Shown here: positions 1 through 12,962 of the stretch, piece after piece
Layout of the letters: each line of letters opens with the position of its first letter
Numbering within the stretch: the stretch's first letter is position 1
Origin: a bacterium
GTDB taxonomy: Bacteria; Patescibacteriota; Minisyncoccia; Phycocordibacterales; Phycocordibacteraceae
DNA length: 41,067 nucleotides
Assembly: GCA_021811365.1 (NCBI GenBank)
Contig: JAJZPB010000006.1
Location: 1 to 41,067, forward strand
Direction: 5' to 3'
Notes under the pieces: generated by a model
The model's input: the letters and a program-made list of their open reading frames with translations, nothing else
The model's database searches: none
What the model was told of the DNA's origin: nothing
Program-made: the position numbers and the translations under genes

Positions 1-98
1 TCCCCCTGCGCCGCTTTTCCTTTTTGCAGAGCAAGCGTACAAGTGCGAGCGAAAAAGTAGTGGACGAGCGTCCGTGCACACTGTTTTGGCACGGGGAG

Positions 99-134
99 AA
101 CGCAAAACCCCGCCGTGTGGCGGGGTTTTGCGTT
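99..134. terminator. Perfect inverted repeat AACGCAAAACCCCGCC-gtgt-GGCGGGGTTTTGCGTT; intrinsic terminator, probably for the rpoB-rpoC transcript
   Basis: 16-bp perfect arms, 4-nt loop, A/T tract inside the stem; lies downstream of the rpoC stop. Confidence 0.75.
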
Positions 135-306
135 CTATTGAACAGGCGTCTTGCAGAAAACGGACTTCACCCGGGTAGCTCGTCGCGAGTCTTCGAGCGA
201 CGCCGCCGAGTCAGCGAGGCGGACAAGCATGATTTACGAAGTATCCGCGTACGGTGCCGCATAGGGCGCTACTCGGTATCGCTTTCTGTACTACGCGAGC
301 GAATCG

Positions 307-4029
<3,723 letters not shown>

Positions 4030-4063
4030 AGTGCTGAATAGTTAGTGCTGGAGAATAGAACCC

Positions 4064-7000
4064 TTAGGCCAGGTCATCCGGCTCCGGCGGGAGCGTTTTT
4101 GGCTCCACATCGAGCGCGAGGCCACGGATCTGGTTCGTAAGCACCGCAAACGATGCCGGCGTACCCGCGTGACTAATCGGTTCATTTTTAACAATCGCGT
4201 CGAACGCGGCGCTTCGACCTTGGATGTCGTCGGACTTGATCGTAAGCATTTCACGCAGCGTGTATGCGCTGCCGTAGCCTAGGAGCGCCCACACTTCCAT
4301 TTCACCGAAGCGCTGACCGCCGTTCTGTGCTTTGCCGCCCAAAGGCTGCTGCGTGATGAGGCTGTACGGACCGATGGAGCGCATGTGGATCTTGTCCTCA
4401 ACCATGTGGTGCAGTTTAAGCACGTACATATAGCCGACCGCGATTTCCTGCGCGAAGGCTTCGCCCGTATGGCCATCGTAGAGCTTCATTTTGCCGGACC
4501 GGTTGAAGCCCGCTTTCTCGAGCTCGTCGCGGATTTCGTCGGCCGTCGCACCGGCAAACGGCGGGACAACCGCCTGGTAGCCGAGCTCGTTCGCCGCAAG
4601 ACCGAGGTGGAGCTCAAGAATTTGCCCAAGGTTCATGCGGCTTGGCACGCCAAGCGGCGTGAGAATTACGTCGACCGGGTTGCCGTTCTCGTCGTACGGC
4701 ATGTCTTCGACGGGAAGCACGCGCGAGATAACGCCCTTGTTGCCGTGACGGCCTGCAAGCTTATCGCCCACTGACACGTTGCGCACCTGTGCGACAGTAA
4801 CGACGATTTTCTTTATAATGCCGCTCTCAAGCTGATCGCCACGCTCGCGAGAGAAAACACGCACGCCGATGACGCGGCCGCGCTTGCCGCCCTCCATCCG
4901 GAGCGATGTGTCTTTAACGTCCTTCGCCTTGTCGCCGAAGATTGAGCGCAGGAGGCGTTCTTCCGGCGTAAGCTGGGTCTCGCCTTTTGGCGTAACCTTA
5001 CCGACGAGGATGTCGCCCGAGCGCACTTCCGCGCCGATGCGGATAACGCCCTCTTCATCGAGGTTCTTGAGGCGCAGTTCGCCGACGTTCGGAATATCGT
5101 GCGTCGTCGTCTCGGGGCCGAGCTTCGTGTCGCGCACGACGCATTCGAAGTCTTCGATGTGCACCGTGGTGAACTTCGCATCTTCTACTAGGCGTTCAGA
5201 GACGATGATGGCGTCCTCGTAGTTTGCGCCGTTCCAGCTCATGAAGGCGACACGCACGTTTTGGCCGAGCGCGAGCTGGCCGTTCGCCGTCGAGGAGTTA
5301 TCGGCGAGCACGTCACCCTTCTTCACCTTGTCGCCTGCGCGCACCGACGGACGCTGCATAAATGCAGAGTTCTGGTTCGTCTGCGTGAGTCCTTGGAGTT
5401 TGTACTCTTTCTTCTTGCTGTCCTTGCTGGTGACGACGATCTTGCGTGCGTCCACGTAGGTAACGTCGCCCGCGTCTTCCGCGAGCACGAGTCGCCCGGT
5501 GCTGCGTGCCGCATGGCCCTCAATACCGGTCGCAACCAAAGGCGCCTCCGGTACGAGTACCGGGGTCGCCTGCTTCTGCATGTTCGAACCCATGAGCGCG
5601 CGGTTTGCGTCGTCGTGGTTGACGAACGGAATCATCGACGTCGCGATCGAGAACATCTGGTACGTCGAAACGTCCATGAGCGTTACCTCGTCTCGAGACA
5701 CGATCACCGGCTCGCCATCGCGGCGCGCCTCAAGCGTCTCCGCCGTGATCTTGCCGGTATCGTCAAGCCCGATCGCGTTGTGCACAATCGTCTGCCCCGC
5801 TTCATCAAGCGCATTGTGGTACGCGACTTCGCCCGTGATTTTTCCGTGCTTCACACGCATGTACGGCGTTTCGATGACGCCGAATTCGTTCGTGCGTGCG
5901 TGCGCGGCCATGTGGAGAATGAGACCGATGTTTTGCCCTTCTGGGGTTTGAATCGGGCACAGACGACCGTAGTGCGAAGGGTGTACGTCACGAACGTCGA
6001 AGCCTGCGCGCTCGCGCGTAAGCCCGCCGGGACCAAGCGCCGAGAACGTGCGCATGTTTTCAAGCTCCGCGAGAATATTCTGCTGATCCATAAACTGCGA
6101 GAGCTGGTTTGCCGTGAAGAATTCGCGCACTGCAGCCTGGAACGGCCGCGGATTAAGGAGTGAAATCGGAAGCGTCGTTTCACTCTCGATGGTGCTCATG
6201 CGATCTTGAATATTGCGCTTCATGCGGCTCATACCAACGCGCATGCGCGACTGGAGAAGTTCGCCGACGAAGCGCACGCGGCGGAAGCCCAAGTGGTCAA
6301 TGTCATCGGGCTGCGCATACGAATCGCTGTTGAGGCGCGCGATTTCATTCACAATGCGGACAAAATCTGCAAGCGAAAGCGTGCGTTTTGCAAGCGCCTT
6401 CTCGGTCGTCGGTTCGTTAAAGCGCGCGTTCAGACGATTGCGGCCAACTTTGCCGAGGTCGTAGCGCTCCGAAGAAAACACCGACTGCACGAAGTTTTTC
6501 GCGTTTTCCGGGGTAGCGAGATCGCCGTCGCGCATTCGGCGGTGAATCTCGATATACGCCTCTTCAACTGACTTCGCCTCATCGTGGCGCAGCGTCGCTT
6601 CGATTGCGGCGCGCGCAAGAGGGTCCTTGCTAAAATACTTAAGCACTTCGGCACCAAGTCCCGCACCGAAAACCGTGAAGAGCTGGGTGACGGGGAACTT
6701 GCGTTTGCGGTCGATCTTGACGAAGATCGCACCATCCGCTTCCGAGTCGATTTCAATCCATACGCCGCGCAATGGGATGATCTTTGCGCCGAAGTACTGC
6801 TTGCCACGGATAAACTCGGACACGAAGAACGCGCCGAACGATCGCGCGAGCTGCGGCACAATCGCGCGTTCAACACCGGAAACGATGAACGAGCCGTGTG
6901 GCGTCATGAGCGGCATGTCCGTCAGGAACACATCCTGGCTTTTTTCCGAACCGAGCGTTTTATTGATTAGTTTGATATTCGCTTTGAGCGGTACCTCGTA

Positions 7001-7246
7001 CGTGCGCATATTCTCGCGCGCAAACTCTTCGTCGTACTTCGGTTCGCCCACTTCGAACCCCTCGAAGCGCAGTTCGAACTTCTTGCCTGAGTAATCGCTA
7101 ATAGGAGAAAATTCGGCAAAAAGTTCGCCGAGGCCGTCCTTAAGGAGCCAGTCGAAGGAGCCTCGCTGGTGGCCGACGAGGTCCGGCAGTTCGACAAACG
7201 GCGCTCGGAACCCGCCGAACGTCTTCTGAACGATTGGCTTGTGCAT
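4064..7246 (-). CDS. rpoB: DNA-directed RNA polymerase subunit beta
   Basis: 1060 aa; HPSHYGRLCPIQTPEGQNIGL, GDKLAGRHGNKGVIS, QPLGGKAQNGGQRFGEMEVWALLGYGSAYTLREMLTIKSDD. Confidence 0.98.
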   Translation of the reverse strand: MHKPIVQKTFGGFRAPFVELPDLVGHQRGSFDWLLKDGLGELFAEFSPISDYSGKKFELRFEGFEVGEPKYDEEFARENMRTYEVPLKANIKLINKTLGSEKSQDVFLTDMPLMTPHGSFIVSGVERAIVPQLARSFGAFFVSEFIRGKQYFGAKIIPLRGVWIEIDSEADGAIFVKIDRKRKFPVTQLFTVFGAGLGAEVLKYFSKDPLARAAIEATLRHDEAKSVEEAYIEIHRRMRDGDLATPENAKNFVQSVFSSERYDLGKVGRNRLNARFNEPTTEKALAKRTLSLADFVRIVNEIARLNSDSYAQPDDIDHLGFRRVRFVGELLQSRMRVGMSRMKRNIQDRMSTIESETTLPISLLNPRPFQAAVREFFTANQLSQFMDQQNILAELENMRTFSALGPGGLTRERAGFDVRDVHPSHYGRLCPIQTPEGQNIGLILHMAAHARTNEFGVIETPYMRVKHGKITGEVAYHNALDEAGQTIVHNAIGLDDTGKITAETLEARRDGEPVIVSRDEVTLMDVSTYQMFSIATSMIPFVNHDDANRALMGSNMQKQATPVLVPEAPLVATGIEGHAARSTGRLVLAEDAGDVTYVDARKIVVTSKDSKKKEYKLQGLTQTNQNSAFMQRPSVRAGDKVKKGDVLADNSSTANGQLALGQNVRVAFMSWNGANYEDAIIVSERLVEDAKFTTVHIEDFECVVRDTKLGPETTTHDIPNVGELRLKNLDEEGVIRIGAEVRSGDILVGKVTPKGETQLTPEERLLRSIFGDKAKDVKDTSLRMEGGKRGRVIGVRVFSRERGDQLESGIIKKIVVTVAQVRNVSVGDKLAGRHGNKGVISRVLPVEDMPYDENGNPVDVILTPLGVPSRMNLGQILELHLGLAANELGYQAVVPPFAGATADEIRDELEKAGFNRSGKMKLYDGHTGEAFAQEIAVGYMYVLKLHHMVEDKIHMRSIGPYSLITQQPLGGKAQNGGQRFGEMEVWALLGYGSAYTLREMLTIKSDDIQGRSAAFDAIVKNEPISHAGTPASFAVLTNQIRGLALDVEPKTLPPEPDDLA

Positions 7247-7505
7247 AGTTTGGAAGCCGGTGAGGTGAATAAAAGAGAAGCCCTATATAAATACACGAAC
7301 GCAAGCGTTCCCGCTTTCGTTTCTGCGATGTCGTCCTGTGCCCTATGTGCTTGCGTTTTTGTAGCCGCCCCTCCTTAACTCACTCGTATCTGAATGTGCA
7401 CATACTACCAGCTTGCCCTGCGCGGCGCAAGCGCCACCGGTGGATTCTAGTCTAGCAAGGCTGTCGCAAAAATGAACCTAGGGGCCGCGCAGCTCTTTAA
7501 AAAAA

Positions 7506-8165
7506 TTATTTCTTCTTGCCCTTCGCGCCTCGCCAGACATCGATGTCGGAATGATTGCCGGTCAGAAGCACTTTCGGAACGCGGTATTTTTTTGCCTTGT
7601 ACTCAACAACTTCCGGTCGTGTATACACCGTACGACTCGCCACGCGGCGCTCTTCTACTGAAGCATCCTTACCAAGCACACCCGGGATGCGGCGAGTCAC
7701 CGCATCCACAATCGCCATCGCAGGGAGCTCGGCGCCCGTATACACCGCTTCGCCAACCGAGTACTCCTTAAGCGCGCCCAGCGTCTTGAGCATCGTCTTT
7801 GCTCGCTCGTCAATGCCCTCATACCGGCCGCACACGAGCGCCACATCGTCGTACTTCAAAAGCGCATCCGCCTCTTTATTGGTAAACGGCTTACCGCTCG
7901 GCGAGAACCAGATAACCGCCTTCTTCCCTTTTCTCCGACCCAGCGCCTTTTCAGCTGCCTTTACTATCGGTAACGCCTGAAGCACCATGCCCGGACCGCC
8001 ACCGTACGGCCGCTCGTCCACCTTGCCCCATTTGTTCGTCACAAAATCGCGCGGACTCCGGTACTCAACGAACACTTTTTTTTCGGTACGCGCGCGGCCG
8101 ATGATTGACGCGCTCAGGTACGCGTCACACGCCTCTTCAAAAAGCGTAATGAGATGGAATCGCAT
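7506..8165 (-). CDS. trmD: tRNA (guanine-N1)-methyltransferase TrmD
   Basis: 219 aa; PYGGGPGMVLQ, LVCGRYEGIDER, EYSVGEAVYTGAELPAM, VLLTGNHSDIDVWR. Confidence 0.97.
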   Translation of the reverse strand: MRFHLITLFEEACDAYLSASIIGRARTEKKVFVEYRSPRDFVTNKWGKVDERPYGGGPGMVLQALPIVKAAEKALGRRKGKKAVIWFSPSGKPFTNKEADALLKYDDVALVCGRYEGIDERAKTMLKTLGALKEYSVGEAVYTGAELPAMAIVDAVTRRIPGVLGKDASVEERRVASRTVYTRPEVVEYKAKKYRVPKVLLTGNHSDIDVWRGAKGKKK

Positions 8166-8186
8166 AGCCGCTCGGGCACCCGCCTG

Positions 8187-8483
8187 CTACGCAGTAAGCG
8201 CGCCTTCGGTCGAACCGAACTCCTGCTCGCGTTTGCCGCCGATTGGCTCGTTGATTTTAAGGTTGACGCGCGCATTACCCTTCATGCCGACGACGCGTAG
8301 AAGAATGCGGAGCGCCTCGGCGGTTTTGCCGCTCTTACCAATAATCTTCCCCATGTCGTCCGGGTGCACCGTAAGCGTGAGCAGCACGCCCATCTGGTCG
8401 ATGGTACGAGAGGTCTCTACTGCCTCAGGATGGTCAACGAGTGCCTGTACTGCGTATTCGAGAAATGCCTGGTCTGGTTCCAT
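8187..8483 (-). CDS. khpA: KH-domain RNA-binding protein (KhpA-like)
   Basis: Start set at MEPDQAFLEY; KH motif HPDDMGKIIGKSGKTAEALRILLR; sits between rpsP and trmD. Confidence 0.9.
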   Translation of the reverse strand: MEPDQAFLEYAVQALVDHPEAVETSRTIDQMGVLLTLTVHPDDMGKIIGKSGKTAEALRILLRVVGMKGNARVNLKINEPIGGKREQEFGSTEGALTA

Positions 8484-8508
8484 AACGGTATAGAAGTTAA
8501 AGCACAAA

Positions 8509-8528
8509 ACTCCGCGCAAGAGCGGAGT
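8509..8528 (-). other. Small hairpin ACTCCGC-gcaaga-GCGGAGT in the rpsP-khpA intergenic gap
   Basis: 7-bp perfect arms; possible attenuator or processing site; no clear U tract. Confidence 0.4.
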
Positions 8529-8539
8529 GCGGAGTGGCG

Positions 8540-8914
8540 TTACGCTGCTGGTGCAGCGGCGGCTTCGGAAACGGGTTCAGCGGATGCGGCTGCAGCTATC
8601 GGTGCCGCGGGCGCTTCTTCAGCCGGCTTTTCAACAACCGGTGCAGTTTTCTTTGGGAGCACGTTCACCTTCTTTCCCTCAATCACTCCCTGACTAATAA
8701 GGAGATTGCGCACGGTGTCGGAAGGTTGCGCACCTTTCGCAAGCCATTCCTTTACGCGGTCCTTGTCGAGAGTCACTGCCTTGGTCTTGGGGTTATAGGA
8801 TCCCAAGCGCTCGACGATGCCACCGGCCTTAGCGGCGCGCTCCTTTTCGAGCACCGCAATGCGAAACGCCGCATCGTTCTTGCGGCCAATACGCTGGAAT
8901 CGAATCATCAACAT
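8540..8914 (-). CDS. rpsP: 30S ribosomal protein bS16 with Ala/Pro-rich C-terminal tail
   Basis: MLMIRFQRIGRKNDAAFRIAVLEKERAAKAGGIVERLGSYNP. Confidence 0.96.
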   Translation of the reverse strand: MLMIRFQRIGRKNDAAFRIAVLEKERAAKAGGIVERLGSYNPKTKAVTLDKDRVKEWLAKGAQPSDTVRNLLISQGVIEGKKVNVLPKKTAPVVEKPAEEAPAAPIAAAASAEPVSEAAAAPAA

Positions 8915-8956
8915 GTGGAGCCACCATAGCAGAGGTATTCCGTATGGTCAATGAAG

Positions 8957-8982
8957 CCGGGCCCGACACACTTGTGTCGGGC
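8957..8982. other. Perfect inverted repeat GGGCCCGACACA-ct-TGTGTCGGGCCC upstream of rpsP, downstream of the small ORF 9003-9143
   Basis: 12-bp arms read from sequence; no U tract, so terminator or protein-binding site is undetermined. Confidence 0.6.
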
Positions 8983-9002
8983 CCACGGGTCCGCTTCGGC
9001 GC

Positions 9003-9143
9003 CTAGCGAAAAGGAAAACGCCGTACCAGCACGATAGCGAGGTAAATCGCCAGGAAAAAACACACGGGAACGGTAACTACCCGCGCCAAGAACTTCGCCA
9101 CCGACCCTCTCGGGGACAACCGCACGACTTCCTTGGTCGCCAT
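9003..9143 (-). CDS. 46-aa single-TM microprotein MATKEVVRLSPRGSVAKFLARVVTVPVCFFLAIYLAIVLVRRFPFR
   Basis: Below the ORF-track cutoff; ATG preceded by strong SD (GAGGAGG-7 nt-ATG on the minus strand); central hydrophobic helix flanked by Arg residues; hairpin downstream. Confidence 0.65.
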   Translation of the reverse strand: MATKEVVRLSPRGSVAKFLARVVTVPVCFFLAIYLAIVLVRRFPFR

Positions 9144-9332
9144 TTGCGCCTCCTCACTTTGTTCAGCCGTTAACACATGCGCCTAGAGCTCGCTCCGTCG
9201 AGAAAGTACCACGGACCGCGGTACGTGCAAACTTGTAGCCCTTCCGCTACGCGTCTCAACTTGACCGAAGTTGAGACGCTTTCCGCCAAGACGCGCGGCT
9301 ACCGCGTACTGTAACCGATCCGTTCGCGTGAA

Positions 9333-9366
9333 GCGCAAAAAAGATTTCAGAAAATCCTTTTTGCGC
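9333..9366. other. Hairpin GCGCAAAAAAGATTT...AAATCCTTTTTGCGC about 25 nt before the rnr start
   Basis: 15-bp arms with one mismatch; terminator-like or 5'-UTR structure. Confidence 0.5.
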
Positions 9367-9390
9367 CCAGACTTCTAACGGGGTAGAGTC

Positions 9391-11370
9391 ATGGTACCTA
9401 TGGAAACAACCTACGAAGGCCCTATTACCCTTACAAGGAAAGGCCTGGGCTTTTTCTCCCCCGATCCGACAAACCGAGATAAAAAGGACGACCTGCTTAT
9501 TCCTGCAGAGTGGACCAACCACGCACTGCACGGCGACATTGTCGAGGTTGTGCGTGCTGGTACGTACCGCGACCCTGCCGGCCGCATGCCACCGCGTGAA
9601 GCCGGTAAAGTCGTGCGCATCGTCACCCGCGCACGAGACCACTTTGTCGGGACGCTCGTAGAGACCGAGGGCCGCATACTGCTTGAACCTGACTACAAAA
9701 AAATGCACCTGCCTATTGAGGTGCGCGATACCGCAGGCGTCGCGTTCGGAGAGAAAGTGCTGGTCGCCCTCAACGGGTGGGAGCCCGATGCCGAGTATCC
9801 GTGGGGTGTCGTTGAGGAAGACATTGGCAAGGCCGGCGTGCACGAAACGGAGATGCGCGCGCTTGCCCTCGGCCAGGGCTTTTCAAGCACGTTCCCTCCG
9901 AGCGTGCTAGCAGCGAGCAAAGCACTTGAAGCGCATGGCCGCGAACAGATTGCGCAGGAGATCGCCGAAAAAGCGACCGCGAACGGACCGCGACGCGATT
10001 TCCGCGACGCGCCCACCTGCACCATCGACCCCGCCGACGCCAAGGACTTCGACGACGCGCTTTCCGTGCGGGCGCTGCCCGACGGCTGTACCGAGGTCGG
10101 CGTGCACATTGCCGACGTCTCTTTCTTCGTGCGTCCAGAGGACGCGCTCGACCGTGAGGCGCGCGAGCGCTCGACGAGCGTGTACCTCGTGGACCGCACT
10201 ATTCCCATGCTGCCGACCATTCTTTCTAACGACCTCTGTTCCCTTAACCCCGAGCAAGATCGTCTCTCTGTATCGGCTGTTTTTACGCTCGACGCGGACG
10301 CAAACGTTCGTGACGCGTGGTTCGGCGAGACGGTCATCCATTCAGACAAACGCTTCACGTACGAAGAGGCGCAGGGCGTGCTCGATGCGGCTGACGGCAT
10401 CATGTACAAAGAGCTCTCAACGCTCCACGCGCTTTCGGAAAAGATTCGCGCGCGACGCCAAGCCAAGGGTGCGATTGAGTTTGACACGCCCGAGGTAAAG
10501 GTGGAGCTCGATGCCGAAGGCAAGCCAATCGCCATTCACCTAAAAGAGCGCAAAGCGACAAATCTGCTCGTCGAGGATTTCATGCTTCTCGCGAATGAGC
10601 ACGTGGCCGAGCACTTGGCAAAACTCACCTCAAACGGCGGCCCGCACTTTCAGTCGCTCTACCGTGTACATGGCCTGCCCGATGCCGACCGGCTCGAAAA
10701 CCTCGCCCACCTTCTGCGCGTCATGGGCTACCACCTGAAGCTCTCGGGCGGTACCATCTCTGGCTCTGAGCTCAACCGGCTCCTCGAGGAAGTGAAGGGG
10801 AAACCGGAAGAGTATCTCGTTAAAACGGCTACCTTGCGTTCGATGGCCAAGGCCACCTATGCCACAAAAAACATCGGCCACTTCGGGCTTGCCTTTGATT
10901 ACTACACACACTTTACGTCGCCGATCCGCCGCTACCCGGATCTCGTCGTCCACCGCCTCATAAAAGCGCACGCCGGTGGCGCGAAAGTTACTGCCCAGGA
11001 AATGCAAGAGTTTGACGCCATTGCCGTTCACGCTTCCGAACGCGAGGTGGCAGCAGCCGACGCTGAGCGCGACAGCGTGAAAATGAAGCAGGTAGAGTTC
11101 CTTTCGACGCATGTCGGCGAGACGTTTGATGCCGTCATTTCCGGCGTCAACGACCGCGGACTGTACGTTGAAGAACGAGCGACCCATACCGACGGCATGA
11201 TACGCATTAAGGATGTCGGCAACGACTACTTCGAATACGACGAGAAGCACTATCGGCTCGTCGGCAAGCGCACCAACAAGTCCTACCAGCTCGGCGACCC
11301 AATCCGCGTGCGGCTCGTGGCCGCGCGCATCCCTGAGAAGGAGCTCGACTTCGTTCCTGCGGAAAGCTAG
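9391..11370 (+). CDS. rnr: RNase R / RNase II family 3'-5' exoribonuclease (alternative ATG at 9400)
   Basis: 659 aa; DPADAKDFDDALSV catalytic motif, HIADVSFFVRPEDALDREARERSTSVYLVDRTIPMLP, HFTSPIRRYPDLVVHRL. Confidence 0.96.
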   Translation: MVPMETTYEGPITLTRKGLGFFSPDPTNRDKKDDLLIPAEWTNHALHGDIVEVVRAGTYRDPAGRMPPREAGKVVRIVTRARDHFVGTLVETEGRILLEPDYKKMHLPIEVRDTAGVAFGEKVLVALNGWEPDAEYPWGVVEEDIGKAGVHETEMRALALGQGFSSTFPPSVLAASKALEAHGREQIAQEIAEKATANGPRRDFRDAPTCTIDPADAKDFDDALSVRALPDGCTEVGVHIADVSFFVRPEDALDREARERSTSVYLVDRTIPMLPTILSNDLCSLNPEQDRLSVSAVFTLDADANVRDAWFGETVIHSDKRFTYEEAQGVLDAADGIMYKELSTLHALSEKIRARRQAKGAIEFDTPEVKVELDAEGKPIAIHLKERKATNLLVEDFMLLANEHVAEHLAKLTSNGGPHFQSLYRVHGLPDADRLENLAHLLRVMGYHLKLSGGTISGSELNRLLEEVKGKPEEYLVKTATLRSMAKATYATKNIGHFGLAFDYYTHFTSPIRRYPDLVVHRLIKAHAGGAKVTAQEMQEFDAIAVHASEREVAAADAERDSVKMKQVEFLSTHVGETFDAVISGVNDRGLYVEERATHTDGMIRIKDVGNDYFEYDEKHYRLVGKRTNKSYQLGDPIRVRLVAARIPEKELDFVPAES

Positions 11371-11611
11371 AAAAGAAGAGTAGTTTTACCCTTTGGGAAG
11401 TGCTGTGTGGTAGGACTACGTCCTCTCTGAGATAAATATCGCCTTCCGTTTTACCCGCGTCCCAATACTCCCCCGTCGGGCCACCAAGCCGCCGCTAGCG
11501 TCAAGCTGGTCAACCGGGCTGCTGCTTATTGCTTCGGCGAAGTTCTATACCCTGCATTTTTAGCCTGCGAGCGCTTCGCAATTCGTGGTCGGATTGCAGT
11601 AGCTCGTACTT

Positions 11612-11669
11612 GCCGGGCAAAAGGAAACGCTTCGCGCGTGAGCGCGCGAAGCGTTTCCTTTTGCCCGGC
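11612..11669. terminator. 27-bp perfect palindromic bidirectional terminator between convergent rnr and gdhA
   Basis: GCCGGGCAAAAGGAAACGCTTCGCGCG-tgag-CGCGCGAAGCGTTTCCTTTTGCCCGGC. Confidence 0.85.
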
Positions 11670-11677
11670 GTCTCGAA

Positions 11678-12907
11678 CTAGAGCCTGCCTCGTTCCCGCA
11701 TTGCTTCGGCGACGCGCTTGAGCGCAAGCGCGTATGCAGCAGCGCGCAGCGTCACTGTTCGTTCGCGCGCAAAATCGGCTACCTCGCGATACGCCTTGCG
11801 CATAATCTCGCTAAGCCGAGCTTCGACCACTTCCTTTTTCCAGTAATCGCCCGTGCGGCCCTGCACCCATTCAAAATACGAGACCGCGACGCCGCCCGCG
11901 TTCGCAAGCACGTCCGGCACAACCGTGACGCCGCGCGTCGCAAGAAGCGCGTCCGCCTCGGGAGTCGTCGGGCCATTCGCAATTTCGAGCACGTAGCGCG
12001 CACGTAACGCGTCGACCGTATCGATTCGCAACTGTTCTTCGAGCGCAGCGGGCACAAAGAGGTCGGCGTTTGCACTCAGTACCGCGTCGACCGCATCAAC
12101 CTTCCCCACTGCGCTAAACTCCTTCTTTTGCGCCTTTCCCTCGAGTAGCGCAGCAACGTCGAGGCCGCTCTCATCCTGAAGCGTTCCTGAGGAATCCGAG
12201 AGCGCAACCACCTTCGTGCCGAGATGTGCGAGTCGGCGCGCGGCTTGTGCGCCCGCGTTCCCCGCGCCCTGCACCGCCGCAGTGAGCCCGGCCACATCGA
12301 CCCGCTCGTCCTCGAGGAGCGCCTCGAGTACCGCAATGGCGCCATCGGCCGTTGCCGTATCGCGCCCAAGGCTGCCACCGAGCGCAATGGGCTTGCCGGT
12401 AATCATCGCTGGCTGGCTCTTGCCCGTAATTATTTCGTACTCATCGAGCATGTGCGCCATGACCGACGGGTTCGTGTACACGTCGGGCGCGGGGATGTCC
12501 TGGTCGGGCCCTAGATGGTCGGAAAAGGCTTGCACGTACGCGCGCGCGAGCGCTTGACGCTCGCGCACCGAAAGCTTTTTCGGGTCGACCGTCACTCCGC
12601 CCTTCGCTCCGCCGAACGGAATCCCGACGACCGCGCACTTCACCATCATCATAGCCGCAAGCGCCGACACTTCATCTTCGTCCGCTTCCGGGTGGAAACG
12701 GATACCACCCTTATACGGCCCGCGCGCATTGTTGAATTGAATACGATAAGCCGGAAACGTGGCCTTGCTGCCGCTATCGAGCACCACCTCAAGGTCTGCG
12801 CGCAAGACGCGGTCGGGTTTCTCAAGGGCTGTCTGTTCTTTTTCGGTCAAGCCTGCGAGTTTTGCTGCTGCGTTTACCTGCTGCTTAAAATTCTCAAATG
12901 CTGCCAT
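11678..12907 (-). CDS. gdhA: Glu/Leu/Phe/Val dehydrogenase family (NAD(P)-dependent glutamate dehydrogenase)
   Basis: 409 aa; RIQFNNARGPYKGGIRFHP, VVGIPFGGAKGGVTVDP, AVQGAGNAGAQAARRL, EIANGPTTPEADALL. Confidence 0.95.
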   Translation of the reverse strand: MAAFENFKQQVNAAAKLAGLTEKEQTALEKPDRVLRADLEVVLDSGSKATFPAYRIQFNNARGPYKGGIRFHPEADEDEVSALAAMMMVKCAVVGIPFGGAKGGVTVDPKKLSVRERQALARAYVQAFSDHLGPDQDIPAPDVYTNPSVMAHMLDEYEIITGKSQPAMITGKPIALGGSLGRDTATADGAIAVLEALLEDERVDVAGLTAAVQGAGNAGAQAARRLAHLGTKVVALSDSSGTLQDESGLDVAALLEGKAQKKEFSAVGKVDAVDAVLSANADLFVPAALEEQLRIDTVDALRARYVLEIANGPTTPEADALLATRGVTVVPDVLANAGGVAVSYFEWVQGRTGDYWKKEVVEARLSEIMRKAYREVADFARERTVTLRAAAYALALKRVAEAMRERGRL

Positions 12908-12962
12908 GGTGATGAATTAAGGAGTACGTCCTTACTACACCGCCCGCACCCAAAGCATACGC

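Noticed and set aside
11371-11611. Non-coding stretch considered as RNase P RNA, tmRNA or SRP RNA
   Set aside because: None of the conserved core motifs of these RNAs could be found by eye
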